This document shows positions 33,661-43,328 of a stretch of DNA of 64,000 nt, piece by piece. Location: NCBI RefSeq assembly GCF_001421015.2, contig NZ_CP013023.1:1729501-1793500 (forward strand), in the 5' to 3' direction. Below the pieces are notes generated by a model. That model worked only from the letters and a program-made list of their open reading frames with translations, was not told the origin of the DNA and searched no databases. A program made the translations under genes and the position numbers. Source of the DNA: Paenibacillus bovis (lineage in GTDB: Bacteria; Bacillota; Bacilli; Paenibacillales; Paenibacillaceae). Numbering within the stretch: position 1 is the first letter of the stretch; every line of letters starts with the position of its first letter.

Positions 33661-34440
33661 TTATTTTGTTTTCTCCGGTTCTGGATAATCGACACCTTTG
33701 GTGTCCACGGTTACCTTTTTCATGACAGGAGGAGTGTTCGGTTTGTCATTGCTATCTCTTGGCAGGTTGACGATTTTGTTGACTTCTTCCATGCCGCTGA
33801 TGACTTTACCAAATGCAGCATATCCGCCATCCAAATGCGGAGCGTCCGCTACCATCAGGAAGAATTGGGAGCCGGCGGAATTCGGATCGCCGGAACGTGC
33901 CATCGACAGTACGCCAGCCGTGTGCTTCAGATCATTCTGCACGCCATTGGCTTGGAATTCGCCTGGGATGCTGTAGCCTGGATCACCAGTGCCATCGCCT
34001 TTGGGATCGCCGCCCTGGATCATAAAGCCCGGAATAACGCGGTGGAAAGTCAGACCGTCATAGAATCCTTTTTTGACCAGGGAAATGAAGTTATTGACGC
34101 TGTTCGGTGCTGCTTTGGGATACAGCTCGATTTCGATCTTTTGACCATCATCCATTTCGACTGTTACGATCGGATCGTTATCCTGCTTGAAATTGGCCGA
34201 GTTATCAGTGGCGGATGGTGCCTGTGTTGTATCTGTTGCTGTAGATCCGCTCTGGTCGCCGGTGCTTCCGGTCGAACCCGTGCTGCCACTGGAGCCGTTC
34301 GTCTCTGTGCTGGTAGACGTACCGGTCTGGCCGGAAGTAGAACTGCTGGTTCCATTATTATTGCCGCAGCCGGCGATAATCAGGAACAGGGCTGCACATA
34401 CGAGTACAAATACAACATTTTTACGCGGTTGGCGTAGCAT
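33661..34440 (-). CDS. Cyclophilin-type peptidyl-prolyl isomerase lipoprotein
   Basis: Extracellular membrane-anchored foldase of 259 residues. The signal ends in lipobox IAGC. A Ser/Thr/Gly-rich linker of about 65 residues follows, then the cyclophilin domain: [33 protein letters not shown], written here in parts as [13 protein letters not shown], with [22 protein letters not shown] holding the usual QFF and Phe/His active-site features. ATG 34440 is 11 bases after AAGGAG; GTG 34452 is too close. It likely helps fold exported proteins at the membrane-wall interface. Confidence 0.93.
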   Translation of the reverse strand: MLRQPRKNVVFVLVCAALFLIIAGCGNNNGTSSSTSGQTGTSTSTETNGSSGSTGSTGSTGDQSGSTATDTTQAPSATDNSANFKQDNDPIVTVEMDDGQKIEIELYPKAAPNSVNNFISLVKKGFYDGLTFHRVIPGFMIQGGDPKGDGTGDPGYSIPGEFQANGVQNDLKHTAGVLSMARSGDPNSAGSQFFLMVADAPHLDGGYAAFGKVISGMEEVNKIVNLPRDSNDKPNTPPVMKKVTVDTKGVDYPEPEKTK

Positions 34441-34636
34441 AGATAGGTTCACTCCTTAGTGGATGGTAAGTTCCCTGGCACGTTGTCTGGCGCTAGCCGA
34501 TTTCGAGACGGATCAATCATCCGCAAAGAAACGTCTAACGCAGAAATGTGCTGCAGAGCATATACTATGACTTTAAACCAAGCCAGGGCTGTGAAGCAAA
34601 TATTGACGCGTAATATTTGGCAGCCGCTAAACAGAA

Positions 34637-34680
34637 GCAGGCTGCCGAATCAACAAAGTGTTCATTCCGGCAGCCTGCAG
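34637..34680 (-). terminator. Terminator of the AEC permease gene
   Basis: GCAGGCTGCCG and CGGCAGCCTGC form a long stem over a loop of about 20 bases; on the minus strand it is followed by TTCTGTTT. It lies in a 292-base gap with no gene. Confidence 0.7.
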
Positions 34681-34732
34681 GTCATCTTGCATCTGTATTT
34701 TTTATTCACGGTGGATATCGCAAACGATCCGA

Positions 34733-35665
34733 TTATTGCAGATGCCCGGATAATGCAATGACAGCAGTAATCGTAAATACATTCACAATTGTCGAAATCA
34801 GTACCGTCTGAGCGGCAAAATCGGGTTCATTGCGATATTCTTCCGCCAGAATCGATGTATTGACCCCTGTCGGCATAGCAGAGGCAATCAGCAGCGCCTG
34901 CGCTGGAATCCCGTGCATATCGAGCAGCAGAATCAGCATCAGACCGATCAGTGGACCGCCAAACAGCCGCAGTACCATGCTGATATAGATATCGCTGCGA
35001 TACAGCCGCAGTGGATATTTGACGATCTGCGCACCGAGCGTGATCAGTGCGATCGCGACCATAGACTGCTGGGCATACGTGAGCGGCTGGGCGAGTACGG
35101 TCGGCAGTGGAATCGCCAGCGCATGCATAATCAAGCCAAGTGCCAATGCGTAGGGAACCGGCATTTTCAGAAATCCGATAATAACGCTGCGGTAATTGCC
35201 CTGCAGCCGGGAACCCTGAATCGAGATGACTCCATAGGTAAAGGTAAGCAGGCTCTGCAAAGACATGATCAGTGCCTGCATCGAAGCGGCCAGCGGCTCT
35301 CCGCTGAATACGAGCTGATTGACCGGCAGACCGTAATTACCGGAGTTATCCAGCATGATGCTGTTATTGAAAGCAGCCTTTTTGCCGCTTTTGTAGCCCA
35401 TGATTTTTGAAGTCAGGGAGCCGAGAAGATACAGAATCAGTACATACAGAGCATAGAATAGTATCACACTACCCAGTAGTTCAGGATTCATATTCGAATG
35501 ATACAGACTCATAAATACGGTTGCCGGTGTAATACAGTAAAAGTTGATTTTGGATAGCGTGTACAGATCCAGCTGAAAAATCCGCTGCAGTACCGAACCG
35601 ACAACAATCAGCACAATAATCGGCAGGACTACGCTGTACAGGATAGTTATAAACAAGCAATTCAC
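34733..35665 (-). CDS. AEC-family (auxin efflux carrier/malate permease) transporter
   Basis: Membrane protein of 310 residues with about ten hydrophobic segments in two halves. Conserved features include INFYCITPATVFMSLYH near the N-terminus, AAFNNSIMLDNSGNYGLPV in the first half, and the C-terminal ASAMPTGVNTSILAEEYRNEPDFAAQTVLISTI block, all typical of bacterial AEC permeases. Family members move malate, malonate or similar acids. GTG 35665 is the first start; TTG 35656 is slightly better placed behind AGAAAGAAG. Monocistronic with its own terminator. Substrate unknown. Confidence 0.88.
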   Translation of the reverse strand: MNCLFITILYSVVLPIIVLIVVGSVLQRIFQLDLYTLSKINFYCITPATVFMSLYHSNMNPELLGSVILFYALYVLILYLLGSLTSKIMGYKSGKKAAFNNSIMLDNSGNYGLPVNQLVFSGEPLAASMQALIMSLQSLLTFTYGVISIQGSRLQGNYRSVIIGFLKMPVPYALALGLIMHALAIPLPTVLAQPLTYAQQSMVAIALITLGAQIVKYPLRLYRSDIYISMVLRLFGGPLIGLMLILLLDMHGIPAQALLIASAMPTGVNTSILAEEYRNEPDFAAQTVLISTIVNVFTITAVIALSGHLQ

Positions 35666-35982
35666 TTCTTTCTCTATTTGTTTCTCTCGATGTAAATCAG
35701 TATAGACAAGTAGTCATCACACTTGTGCCGAAGTCTCTCTACTCCAACAGTTCGACCAAAAGTATAACATAGTTTCCCGGTCAGAAAGATGAATACACGG
35801 TAATCTGCGGACAAGAAAGTAGAGTGTACACCTAAAGACCGTACAAAGTACATCACAAAAAGGATGTAGAAAGAACGTACAGGAAGTGCATAAACCATAA
35901 CTTGGTTACAGCACCTCTTGCAGCCCAAATACCAGGTTGCCTGATTCGGATGAATGGCACAGCTATCTGAATGTATAACACA

Positions 35983-36020
35983 AAAAAGGCAGAAGTCGTA
36001 TCCACGACTCTGCCTTTTTC
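35983..36020. terminator. Terminator (bidirectional form)
   Basis: AAAAAGGCAGA and TCTGCCTTTTT pair around an inner GTCG/CGAC stem. It lies just beyond the stop of the minus-strand GIY-YIG-like gene. Confidence 0.8.
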
Positions 36021-36066
36021 AAGAAGGAGACTTTACGGATTCGCTCCAGTTCCTGATGCAGATGTA

Positions 36067-36432
36067 TCATACCGATGTGTTTTTCTGAAGAGGAAGATAC
36101 AGATTCATGCCTTCACTGCGGAAACGCTCGATCCATTCCTCTTCCTTGTCCTGCAGCTTGTCCTTGATTCGTTCATATGGATTTTCCAGCGGCTTGAGTA
36201 CTTCCAGTATATTCACTTCGAACTGATCTTTGCCAAGCCGTGTCCAGTCTGCCTGCAATTCCCGGTGGATAAAACTGCCCATCTCCAGCGAGAACAGGGA
36301 CCCGTTAATAGTACGCAAATTTGGAGTACTGGTGACCCAGACTTTTTGCTCCGGCAGATTGCGCACCTCGTAGATGCCTGCTTCTATCTTTATTTCCTTG
36401 TACTGCTCCTGCAGTTCTTTTCTGCGATTCAT
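36067..36432 (-). CDS. GIY-YIG-like domain protein (degenerate)
   Basis: A 121-residue protein related to a small Firmicute GIY-YIG family. AGIYEVRNLPEQKVWVTSTPNL matches the GIY...YIG strand pair, but the second motif is VWV in place of YIG; then LQADWTRLGKDQFEVNILE fits the family's following segment. The altered motif suggests it may not be an active nuclease. ATG 36432 is nine bases after AGGAG; TTG 36441 touches the ribosome site. No functional partner lies nearby. Family call is moderate, function unknown. Confidence 0.65.
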   Translation of the reverse strand: MNRRKELQEQYKEIKIEAGIYEVRNLPEQKVWVTSTPNLRTINGSLFSLEMGSFIHRELQADWTRLGKDQFEVNILEVLKPLENPYERIKDKLQDKEEEWIERFRSEGMNLYLPLQKNTSV

Positions 36433-36766
36433 TTTATTCAACTCCTATAATAGATTAACGCTATACTTATACCAATATAATATAGATAATAATATAAATT
36501 GTCTATAAAATAATTAGACAGATATGATGTAAGAAAGTATAAAGGTCAAAAAATCGGCAAATGGGTAATAATAAGGGTTTGACGATCAATTGTATTGCAA
36601 GATAGCGAGCGTTAAAATAAAAGAAACGATAGTACAGTGCCATGTTTTCGATATCAATGCACTGCTTTGGCGAGAGATCATACAATTTGGCTAGAAATCA
36701 TGCAAATAGATGGAATAAAAATATAGATAAATAAAAAGTATATCAAGCATATGAGGATGTGGAGTA
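36433..36766. other. Divergent AT-rich promoter region
   Basis: Separates the GIY-YIG-like gene and the M50-like protease. A weak GTCTA...TAGAC inverted repeat lies near 36499-36520. No coding sequence is convincing. Confidence 0.45.
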
Positions 36767-37474
36767 TTGAACAAATGGCTTAAATTGATTCTTCTGCTTG
36801 TTGGATCGGCGGTTCTGACCCGGCTGATTCCGTTCTCCTCGTTATTCCGCAATCTGGATACGATGATTCACGAGTTCTGTCATGCCATTGTTACGCTGAT
36901 GACTTCGGGACGGGTAAATCGGATTGAGCTGAACGCAGATCACAGCGGAGTGACCTATTCCATGATTACATCAGCCTGGAGCGGACTGCCTATTGGACTG
37001 GCAGGATATATGGGGTCTTCGCTGTTCGTGATCTGGCTGTTCTACCTTTATCATAAGCGTCAGCAGCGAATCGGTATTATCGTAACGGCAGCTATCGCCC
37101 TTATTATGCTGATTCTGTATGTACATCAGGGATTCGGCGTAATCTGGCTGATCGGATTTGTAATTGTAAGTATTCTAATGCTGATCAGTCCGGAATGGCT
37201 GCGCAATGGCTATTATTTGCTAATTATGTTTTTGACGCTGGAAGAATCGGTGCTATCTTCTCTGACTATACTGATTATGGCCATTACCAGCCCTTCGTCG
37301 GCAGGTGATGCGACCGGACTAGCTCATCAATTTATGCTGCCTGCTGTAGTATGGGGCGTTATTTTTGCCGGATTCTCACTATGGTGTGCCAAAATCTCTG
37401 CCCAGCTGTTTCTGCGCAAGCGCAAACCGCCGCGTACTACAACATCTTCAACCTCAGGAGGGTTTGCCGGATGA
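36767..37474 (+). CDS. M50-like membrane zinc metalloprotease
   Basis: Polytopic membrane protein of 235 residues. The zinc-binding motif HEFCH (HExxH) lies at about residue 35 in a hydrophobic region, followed by several more transmembrane segments. This matches M50B-like proteins that cleave within membranes. The second part of the zinc site (an NPDG-type motif) is not obvious, so activity is unproven. TTG 36767 is the only plausible start, with GAGGATGTGGAG upstream. The last four bases (ATGA) overlap the start of the next gene, so the two are translationally coupled. Target unknown. Confidence 0.72.
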   Translation: MNKWLKLILLLVGSAVLTRLIPFSSLFRNLDTMIHEFCHAIVTLMTSGRVNRIELNADHSGVTYSMITSAWSGLPIGLAGYMGSSLFVIWLFYLYHKRQQRIGIIVTAAIALIMLILYVHQGFGVIWLIGFVIVSILMLISPEWLRNGYYLLIMFLTLEESVLSSLTILIMAITSPSSAGDATGLAHQFMLPAVVWGVIFAGFSLWCAKISAQLFLRKRKPPRTTTSSTSGGFAG

Positions 37475-38835
37475 ATGATCACCCTTATCGCAGCCGCCCC
37501 TGGGCGATGCGGGGCGCAAGTATACAGATCGATCCGCTGTTTCCTTATTATGCGGATCGTTCTCCCGACAGTATCGCGGATGAGCTGATGCTCGCCGGAT
37601 ATCGTACGGTGCATTATTTTGTAGTCAACGAACAAAAGGTCGACCAGTGGCTTGTCGAAGCGCTCCAGAAAAGGGAAATTGCTGTCTGGGCGCTGGTGCT
37701 GGGTAACGGCACATTCAGTGTAGAACATGCACCGCCATCCTGGGCTTCCTGGAAAATGGAGCTGCTGCGTCCGATCAATGACGGGTTTGAACGGTTCTCC
37801 CATTTCTCGGCAGATTATATCCAGTGGAAAAAGGAAGTGCTGTCCTATCTGCTGGAAAATGTGCCGTTCGACGGTGTGGAAGTGGCCGAACCGTATTTCC
37901 CGGAATGGAATGGCATCGCACGCGGTGTCTATGGCGATATTGGTCCGCTCGCAAGGCAGGCATTTCATCAGAAATACGGTGAAACTATTCCCGAATTTGT
38001 CGATGAATCGGCATCCAATTATTACAAGCGCGTCCCCGATATTTACCAGGCATGGGTCGATCTGCGCGTTGATGCGGTCAACCATCTGATCGATGAGCTG
38101 ATCAATGGAGAGAAGGGGGCAAGGCAGGTGCGTCCGGATATCAAGGTGGCGACCTGGTCACTGGCTGTGCGGGAAGCAGATGCCGTAGACAAGCTGCGTG
38201 AATGGCAAGGGCTTGATCCGCTATCCATGATCGAGAAGGTGCGGCCGGATCTGCATATTCTGCAGACCCACTGGCCGGACTGGATGAAGCGGGGGCTGGG
38301 CGCTGATTATATCCGCGAATATGAACCGGTGGCGGCACCGATCCGGGAACGTTATCCGAACCTGCCGCTTGGCATCCAGGCGGATATCGGTTCCAAGGCG
38401 AGCATGATCAAGGGTCGTCGCTGGGTCGATGATTTTGAACATCAAGCGTATGCGCTCGGTTATCAGACCTGGACAGCCTATGAGTATCATATTGGCGGCT
38501 ATATGTATGCCGAGCCGCCCCTGCCTTCTTCCGGACTGCTGCTGGATGAGGATGAGGTCATGATCACATATAACAAACGAATTGATCCGGAGTCGGTCGG
38601 CAGTGTGGTTCTGCATTTATCAACGGGTCTGAGCAAGCCCCGCGAATGGAAAGTCAGCCACTCGGCAGTAGATGGCAATCGACTATTTCTGCGTTTTGCC
38701 CGAGCGCTGCCGCCGGCCCCTTTTCAGCTGGAAATCCGTGATATTCGAGATACGCCCGATCTATGGCTACTCAAAGGCCGCAAAGCCAATCGTACTCCCC
38801 GTAAAACACGGGTGACCGTTATCCGCAAAAATTAA
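37471..38835 (+). CDS. TIM-barrel-like protein, possible glycoside hydrolase
   Basis: Cytoplasmic protein of 454 residues with no signal peptide. Alternating strands fit a (beta/alpha)8 barrel: GYRTVHYFVVNE, IAVWALVLGNG, FDGVEVAEPYFPEW, IKVATWSLAVRE, DLHILQTHWPDW and LPLGIQADIGS. The EVAEPYFPEW segment could hold a catalytic acid. The last 100 residues (VMITYNKRIDPESVGSVVLHLS) look like a small beta-sandwich. ATG 37471 follows AGGAGGG and overlaps the M50-like gene. I do not recognise a named family; hydrolase activity is a guess from fold. Confidence 0.6.
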   Translation: MNDHPYRSRPWAMRGASIQIDPLFPYYADRSPDSIADELMLAGYRTVHYFVVNEQKVDQWLVEALQKREIAVWALVLGNGTFSVEHAPPSWASWKMELLRPINDGFERFSHFSADYIQWKKEVLSYLLENVPFDGVEVAEPYFPEWNGIARGVYGDIGPLARQAFHQKYGETIPEFVDESASNYYKRVPDIYQAWVDLRVDAVNHLIDELINGEKGARQVRPDIKVATWSLAVREADAVDKLREWQGLDPLSMIEKVRPDLHILQTHWPDWMKRGLGADYIREYEPVAAPIRERYPNLPLGIQADIGSKASMIKGRRWVDDFEHQAYALGYQTWTAYEYHIGGYMYAEPPLPSSGLLLDEDEVMITYNKRIDPESVGSVVLHLSTGLSKPREWKVSHSAVDGNRLFLRFARALPPAPFQLEIRDIRDTPDLWLLKGRKANRTPRKTRVTVIRKN

Positions 38836-38910
38836 ACATCAACAATCCCCAAATAGACCATTCATCTTGCATGGTTCATTTAGAGAGAGTCATAGAAAAG
38901 AGGAACCAAC

Positions 38911-40083
38911 ATGATCGTGTCCAGTGTCGAATGGTTGATGCTTGCCCTGGTCCTGATAGCTATTATCGTTTTTATCATCAAACGTCCGTCCCGGGTAGTC
39001 AGCTTTGCTGATTCTCCACTATATAAATGGAGCCGTGTTGATCTGAGCGGCCGGGCGGTATCGGGAGACGGATCTTCCTACTATCTGCTGACCAAGCGGG
39101 GCCGCAGCAATAATCTGATGGTGTATTTTTCCGGTGGGGGCATCAGTTGGAACCGCAATACGGCGACCAAGCCTTTTGGACTGCGTACACTGCTGCATAA
39201 TCATGAGCTGGGTTATTATTTTGCCAATATTCCTTTTTACAAACCCGATTTGCTGGGAGGCATACTGGATAATCAGCGCAAGGACAATCCATTTCGCGAC
39301 TGGAATATTATCTATGTCCCTTATGCAACAGGCGATTTCCATATCGGAGATCATCAGGTGAAATACAAGGACCGCGGGAAATTGACATTCACCGCGCATT
39401 ACAGCGGCCGGGCGAATACGCTCAAAGGGCTGGATTGGATGTTCAAGCATGTGCCTGCACCGGACAAGCTGCTGATCGCCGGAGCGAGTGCCGGCGGGTT
39501 TGGCTCTGCTTTTTGGGCACCGTATATCGCCGAGCATTATCCGCAGGCACAGTTGTACCATTATGCGGATGGCGCTTATCTGTCTTCGCACCAGTGGCCG
39601 CATATTATCGATGAAGTATGGAAAGCGGACTTCCGGCAGCGGTACGGCTATGAGATCGAGGACGATATTATCGGCGCCGCTTTCCGGGCGAACCACCGCC
39701 TGCTGCCCGAGGGAACGATACTGCTGCAGTCGAATACGGTGTACGACAAAGTACTGCCTTCGTATGAAGCCGTACTGAACGGGCGAACCGAGGGACTGGT
39801 CAGCGACGACCTGGAGATTACTAACGAATGGTCGCTTGGGATGCTGAACTCGGCACGCCGCTTGCAGCAGGAACTGCCGGAGTATTACTTTTTTATCACC
39901 GATTATGGAGTAGGCAGCGGCAAAAAAAGACGCGGCACGCCCCATACGCTGTCACCGTACAAAGTATTCTATTCCGCCCAGGAAAGCGGTGTGAAGCTGA
40001 GTCGCTGGCTTGGCGATATCATTAATGAAGATAAACGGTATTCGGTCGGCAAAGAGTTTGTCGAGTTCCCCGGCCGGGAGTAA
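38911..40083 (+). CDS. Pectinacetylesterase/Notum-like serine hydrolase, membrane-anchored
   Basis: A 390-residue protein with one N-terminal transmembrane helix (WLMLALVLIAIIVFII) and an alpha/beta-hydrolase-like domain outside or at the membrane. The family features are VYFSGGGISWN, FRDWNIIYVPYATGDFHIGD and the nucleophile motif IAGASAGGFGS near residue 193; a later PHTLS may hold the catalytic His. This order matches the pectinacetylesterase/Notum group, which removes acetyl or acyl groups. ATG 38911 follows AGAGGAACC. It lies 75 bases after the TIM-barrel-like gene on the same strand. Substrate is unknown. Confidence 0.75.
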   Translation: MIVSSVEWLMLALVLIAIIVFIIKRPSRVVSFADSPLYKWSRVDLSGRAVSGDGSSYYLLTKRGRSNNLMVYFSGGGISWNRNTATKPFGLRTLLHNHELGYYFANIPFYKPDLLGGILDNQRKDNPFRDWNIIYVPYATGDFHIGDHQVKYKDRGKLTFTAHYSGRANTLKGLDWMFKHVPAPDKLLIAGASAGGFGSAFWAPYIAEHYPQAQLYHYADGAYLSSHQWPHIIDEVWKADFRQRYGYEIEDDIIGAAFRANHRLLPEGTILLQSNTVYDKVLPSYEAVLNGRTEGLVSDDLEITNEWSLGMLNSARRLQQELPEYYFFITDYGVGSGKKRRGTPHTLSPYKVFYSAQESGVKLSRWLGDIINEDKRYSVGKEFVEFPGRE

Positions 40084-40331
40084 AAATACCTGTACCTCTC
40101 CGTTATATCGCCATAGGCGTACAGAAGCGATGAACACCATGAATAAACCAGTCAGGCAATATCAGGAATAGCATTCAGTCATTGAACCAGTTATTTGGAT
40201 GAAAATGATGGATATCAGGGAAAAGGCATTGTATTCGTTGGGCGGATACAATCCTTTTTTGTATCTATGCGATTAATGAGAAACTGCGCTTTATCTTATA
40301 AAATACGATTAATGGAAATGAGGGAATGATG
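40084..40331. terminator. Intergenic region with terminator at 40218-40262
   Basis: The hairpin pairs AAAAGGCATTGTAT with ATACAATCCTTTTTT around a ten-base loop. Nothing else of note before the methyltransferase gene. Confidence 0.6.
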
Positions 40332-42413
40332 ATGCTGCAAGCTCTTGTTGCTATCGAATCTTATCGTAATGCAGGCCCGCCGTTGCCATTCAGCGCACCG
40401 TGGCTGAATCATCTGGTCTCCGCCGAAGAACGGATCGTCAATTTGGAACGGGTTAATACTCTGCAGGAGCTGAATGAAGCCAATCCGGTACTGGATTATG
40501 TAGAGCGTACACTGCGTATTCTCGATCAGCTGCGGGTATCGTTCTGGCTGCGTGATATTGTCGAAGAGACACTGATGTGGTCGGAGACAGCCAAAGGCGG
40601 CTCGGCACGTGAGCGGATACGCTGGCAGGAACAGGGGATCAATCTGTTTGTACATAATGAAGGGTCCGCCGAGCTATATGAGCGTGCTGCGATAGAGCCG
40701 GAGCATGACCGAACCCGATTGGTCACAGCACTGATCCGTACTCATGGACTGCTCGGTCAGTATCTGCGGGGAGAAGTTCCTTTTTATGAGAATCATACAC
40801 TGACGGAGATCGTAGCCGAAGGCATATTGTCCCCGGAAGAAATGAAAAGTACGCTGCTCGTACTGAACCGCTGCGTGATTGAAGCCGTATCGACAGAGCT
40901 ATGGCAGCGTGTACGAGACGAGCTGGTACAGCTGATCCATGCTATTGCCTATGGCGAGCAGCCGGAGAATGTTACCGTGCAGGATCGTATTTTGCGCCTG
41001 CGTACCGGCAGCGCGGCATATGGAGAGAACACACTGGAACAGTTGGAGCAGCTGCGCCGTCAGATTGATATAGACCAGGCGTTTGAACAGCTGGCAGATC
41101 GTACTTTTTGGTACGTCGAAGCGGCGTTAAAGGACTTTTCGATGGAGGAATTCAGCAAAATCTTCCTTCTAATCAGCAGCCAGATCGGAGAACAGGTGCG
41201 TCATATCAGTTTTGAGCGCCTGATGAACAGTATGTACTACGATTACAGAGGGACAAAGAAAATCAATCTGTACAAGAAGCGCATTATCGAGAAATATCTG
41301 GCCGATTGGGGATGGGATGAGCTGCGTACCGGTCGTCTGGATCTGTCCAGTCCGCATCTGACGTATGAGCTGACGATAGAGCCGCATATTGCGGATACCG
41401 TATTTTTTAATTTTGCCTTTTCTCCGGCAGCAGAGAAGCTGATCGAATTCTGCATGGAGGCAGAGAAGTCTCCATTGTATGAAAAGGCAGTGCTCATGCT
41501 GTTCGACCTGTTCGATCTGCGGCGTGATGCGTATGACCGTTTCCATAATGAGGATAGTTATCTGGAAACGATGAACCAAACGATCGATTACAAAAAGCTA
41601 CTACTGCGCGATGTGGTTGGACAGACGGTACTGGATATCGGTCCGGGCGGCGGCATCATGCTGGATCTGCTGGAAGCGGAGATGCCGGAAGTACGCGCAA
41701 TCGGTATCGATATTTCCGAAAATGTGATCGAATCGCTGAACCGCAAAAAACAGCGGGAAGGACATCAGTGGGAAGTCGTCAAGGGAGATGCGCTTGCTTT
41801 GCAGGAATATGTGACGCCGGGCAGTGTGGATACGATCCTGTTCTCCTCGATTCTGCACGAACTGTACTCCTATGTTCCTTTTCAGGGACGCAAATTCAAT
41901 CTGGACACTGTCGCCGCTGCCCTTCGCAGTGCTTTTGAAGTACTGTCTGTAGGAGGCCGGATTATTATCCGCGATGGCATCATGACTGAACCGACCGTGC
42001 AGCAGCGCAAGATTACCTTCCTCGAAGAAGGAGGAATGACAGCGCTGGAGCGTTACGCGGAAGATTTTGAGGGCAGAGAGATCCAGTATGAGATTATGGG
42101 TGGCAATCAGGTGATGATGCCGGTGAATGATGCGATGGAATTCCTGTACACGTATACGTGGGGCGAAGAAGCATATGTGCATGAAGTGCAGGAGCAGTTT
42201 GGTTATATGACACCGACACAGTACCGTACATTGATCAGTGACACACTCGGGGAGCAAGCGAATATTGTGCATATGGAAGCTTTTCTGCAGGAAGGGTATA
42301 CGGAGGCGCTGTGTCACCGGATACAGCTGCAGGATGAGTGGGATGAAGAGGTACGTCTGCCGAATAGTACCTGTATTATTGTGATTGAGAAGCTGCCAGG
42401 CGATATACAGTAG
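40332..42413 (+). CDS. Large protein with C-terminal SAM-dependent methyltransferase domain
   Basis: A 693-residue protein. The first 410 residues are mostly helical with no recognised motif. A class I methyltransferase domain begins near residue 425 with the SAM-binding motif VLDIGPGGGIMLDLLE, then AIGIDIS, GDALAL and DTILFSSILHELYSY, followed by GGRIIIRDG. Three ATGs lie in a row; ATG 40332 is seven bases after GAGGG and is preferred. A long bidirectional terminator follows. The target, possibly a small molecule or a protein, cannot be told. Confidence 0.75.
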   Translation: MLQALVAIESYRNAGPPLPFSAPWLNHLVSAEERIVNLERVNTLQELNEANPVLDYVERTLRILDQLRVSFWLRDIVEETLMWSETAKGGSARERIRWQEQGINLFVHNEGSAELYERAAIEPEHDRTRLVTALIRTHGLLGQYLRGEVPFYENHTLTEIVAEGILSPEEMKSTLLVLNRCVIEAVSTELWQRVRDELVQLIHAIAYGEQPENVTVQDRILRLRTGSAAYGENTLEQLEQLRRQIDIDQAFEQLADRTFWYVEAALKDFSMEEFSKIFLLISSQIGEQVRHISFERLMNSMYYDYRGTKKINLYKKRIIEKYLADWGWDELRTGRLDLSSPHLTYELTIEPHIADTVFFNFAFSPAAEKLIEFCMEAEKSPLYEKAVLMLFDLFDLRRDAYDRFHNEDSYLETMNQTIDYKKLLLRDVVGQTVLDIGPGGGIMLDLLEAEMPEVRAIGIDISENVIESLNRKKQREGHQWEVVKGDALALQEYVTPGSVDTILFSSILHELYSYVPFQGRKFNLDTVAAALRSAFEVLSVGGRIIIRDGIMTEPTVQQRKITFLEEGGMTALERYAEDFEGREIQYEIMGGNQVMMPVNDAMEFLYTYTWGEEAYVHEVQEQFGYMTPTQYRTLISDTLGEQANIVHMEAFLQEGYTEALCHRIQLQDEWDEEVRLPNSTCIIVIEKLPGDIQ

Positions 42414-42445
42414 TTCACTGTGAAAATAGTAAACAGAAAAAATAA

Positions 42446-42501
42446 AACAGCAAAAAGCGATCCCAGTCGTTCGAATGATCCGGGATCGCTTTTTGCTGTT
42501 A
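42446..42501. terminator. Bidirectional terminator
   Basis: AACAGCAAAAAGCGATCCC pairs perfectly with its complement at 42482-42500. It serves the methyltransferase gene and the convergent acidic-protein genes. Confidence 0.9.
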
Positions 42502-42592
42502 CTTTTACAAGGCAAGGGTATGTGTATCCATCATTGATCACTACCGGGTATGATCTGATCTGTATTTGAAAAGAAAACCGGATGCTGCTCAA

Positions 42593-42799
42593 TCAGCGCT
42601 GGGTATCTTCATCTTCCGCATCTTGTTCATGCTGCGGCAGCTCATTATCACGCGGCAGTTCATTTTCGATCACACGTTTTTGTACTTCATCGCTACCTGA
42701 ATCGGGAAAAGAATCTTCACGGAACAAGCCAAACTTAGGATCATTATCCCGTTCGGTAACCAGATTGTCCTCATTGGGGTCTTGCTTGTGTTCAGTCAT
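42593..42799 (-). CDS. Small acidic protein 1
   Basis: A 68-residue, highly acidic protein of no recognised family, likely disordered. It contains NDPKFGLFRED and ENELPRDNELPQHEQ, the second resembling VELPRDAEL in the acidic protein at 46.7 kb. ATG 42799 follows AAGGAGGACT. It lies 19 bases behind the larger acidic gene on the same strand and is probably co-transcribed. A stress or spore-related role is possible but not shown. Confidence 0.6.
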   Translation of the reverse strand: MTEHKQDPNEDNLVTERDNDPKFGLFREDSFPDSGSDEVQKRVIENELPRDNELPQHEQDAEDEDTQR

Positions 42800-42818
42800 G
42801 AGTTAGTCCTCCTTGGAT

Positions 42819-43328
42819 TTAGCGGTCGCGGCGTTCAAAGCGATCCGGATCATCTTCGCCGGTAGAGCCGTTACGCAGATCGGTACCGTGTGCATCCTGA
42901 TCGTAGGAAGATGGTACAGACGGATCTTCCGGTGTCTCGCCGCCATTTAGTTCATCGGCATCCGGGATATCCGGCAGAGGGCCGTCTTCTACCATGGAGT
43001 CATTTTGTGCATTGTCCATAATGCCCTGATCTACGGCATTGGTACCGGTATCCAGTTCCTCGGCATGGGTATCCAGATCAATCGTATGACGATGCAGATC
43101 AATATCTTCCGAAGCTAGCCGCGGGTCCAGATCGTGAACCGAATTGTTCTCGCTGATTACCGGCTGAATCCCTTCCTCATCACGAACCGTCGGATTGATC
43201 AGATCCAGATCATCCGCCGGAATACTTTGCAGTTCTTCTTCATCCCGTGCAGTTACCGGATCAATCGTACGATAACGGTTGTATTCCTGTGCAGCAGCAT
43301 CCCTGTTATTATCAAATTCATTACTCAT
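42819..43328 (-). CDS. Acidic low-complexity protein 2
   Basis: A 169-residue, strongly acidic protein with repeated short patterns such as DEEELQSIP, DEEGIQPV and DLDPRLASEDIDLHRHTIDLD; almost no hydrophobic core is visible, so it is likely disordered. ATG 43328 is nine bases after GAGGAG; ATG 43337 directly touches the ribosome site. It precedes the 68-residue acidic gene. Function unknown. Confidence 0.6.
   Translation of the reverse strand: MSNEFDNNRDAAAQEYNRYRTIDPVTARDEEELQSIPADDLDLINPTVRDEEGIQPVISENNSVHDLDPRLASEDIDLHRHTIDLDTHAEELDTGTNAVDQGIMDNAQNDSMVEDGPLPDIPDADELNGGETPEDPSVPSSYDQDAHGTDLRNGSTGEDDPDRFERRDR

Noticed and set aside
39019..39945. A 308-codon minus-strand frame
   Set aside because: Antisense to the esterase-like gene, with no recognisable protein features.
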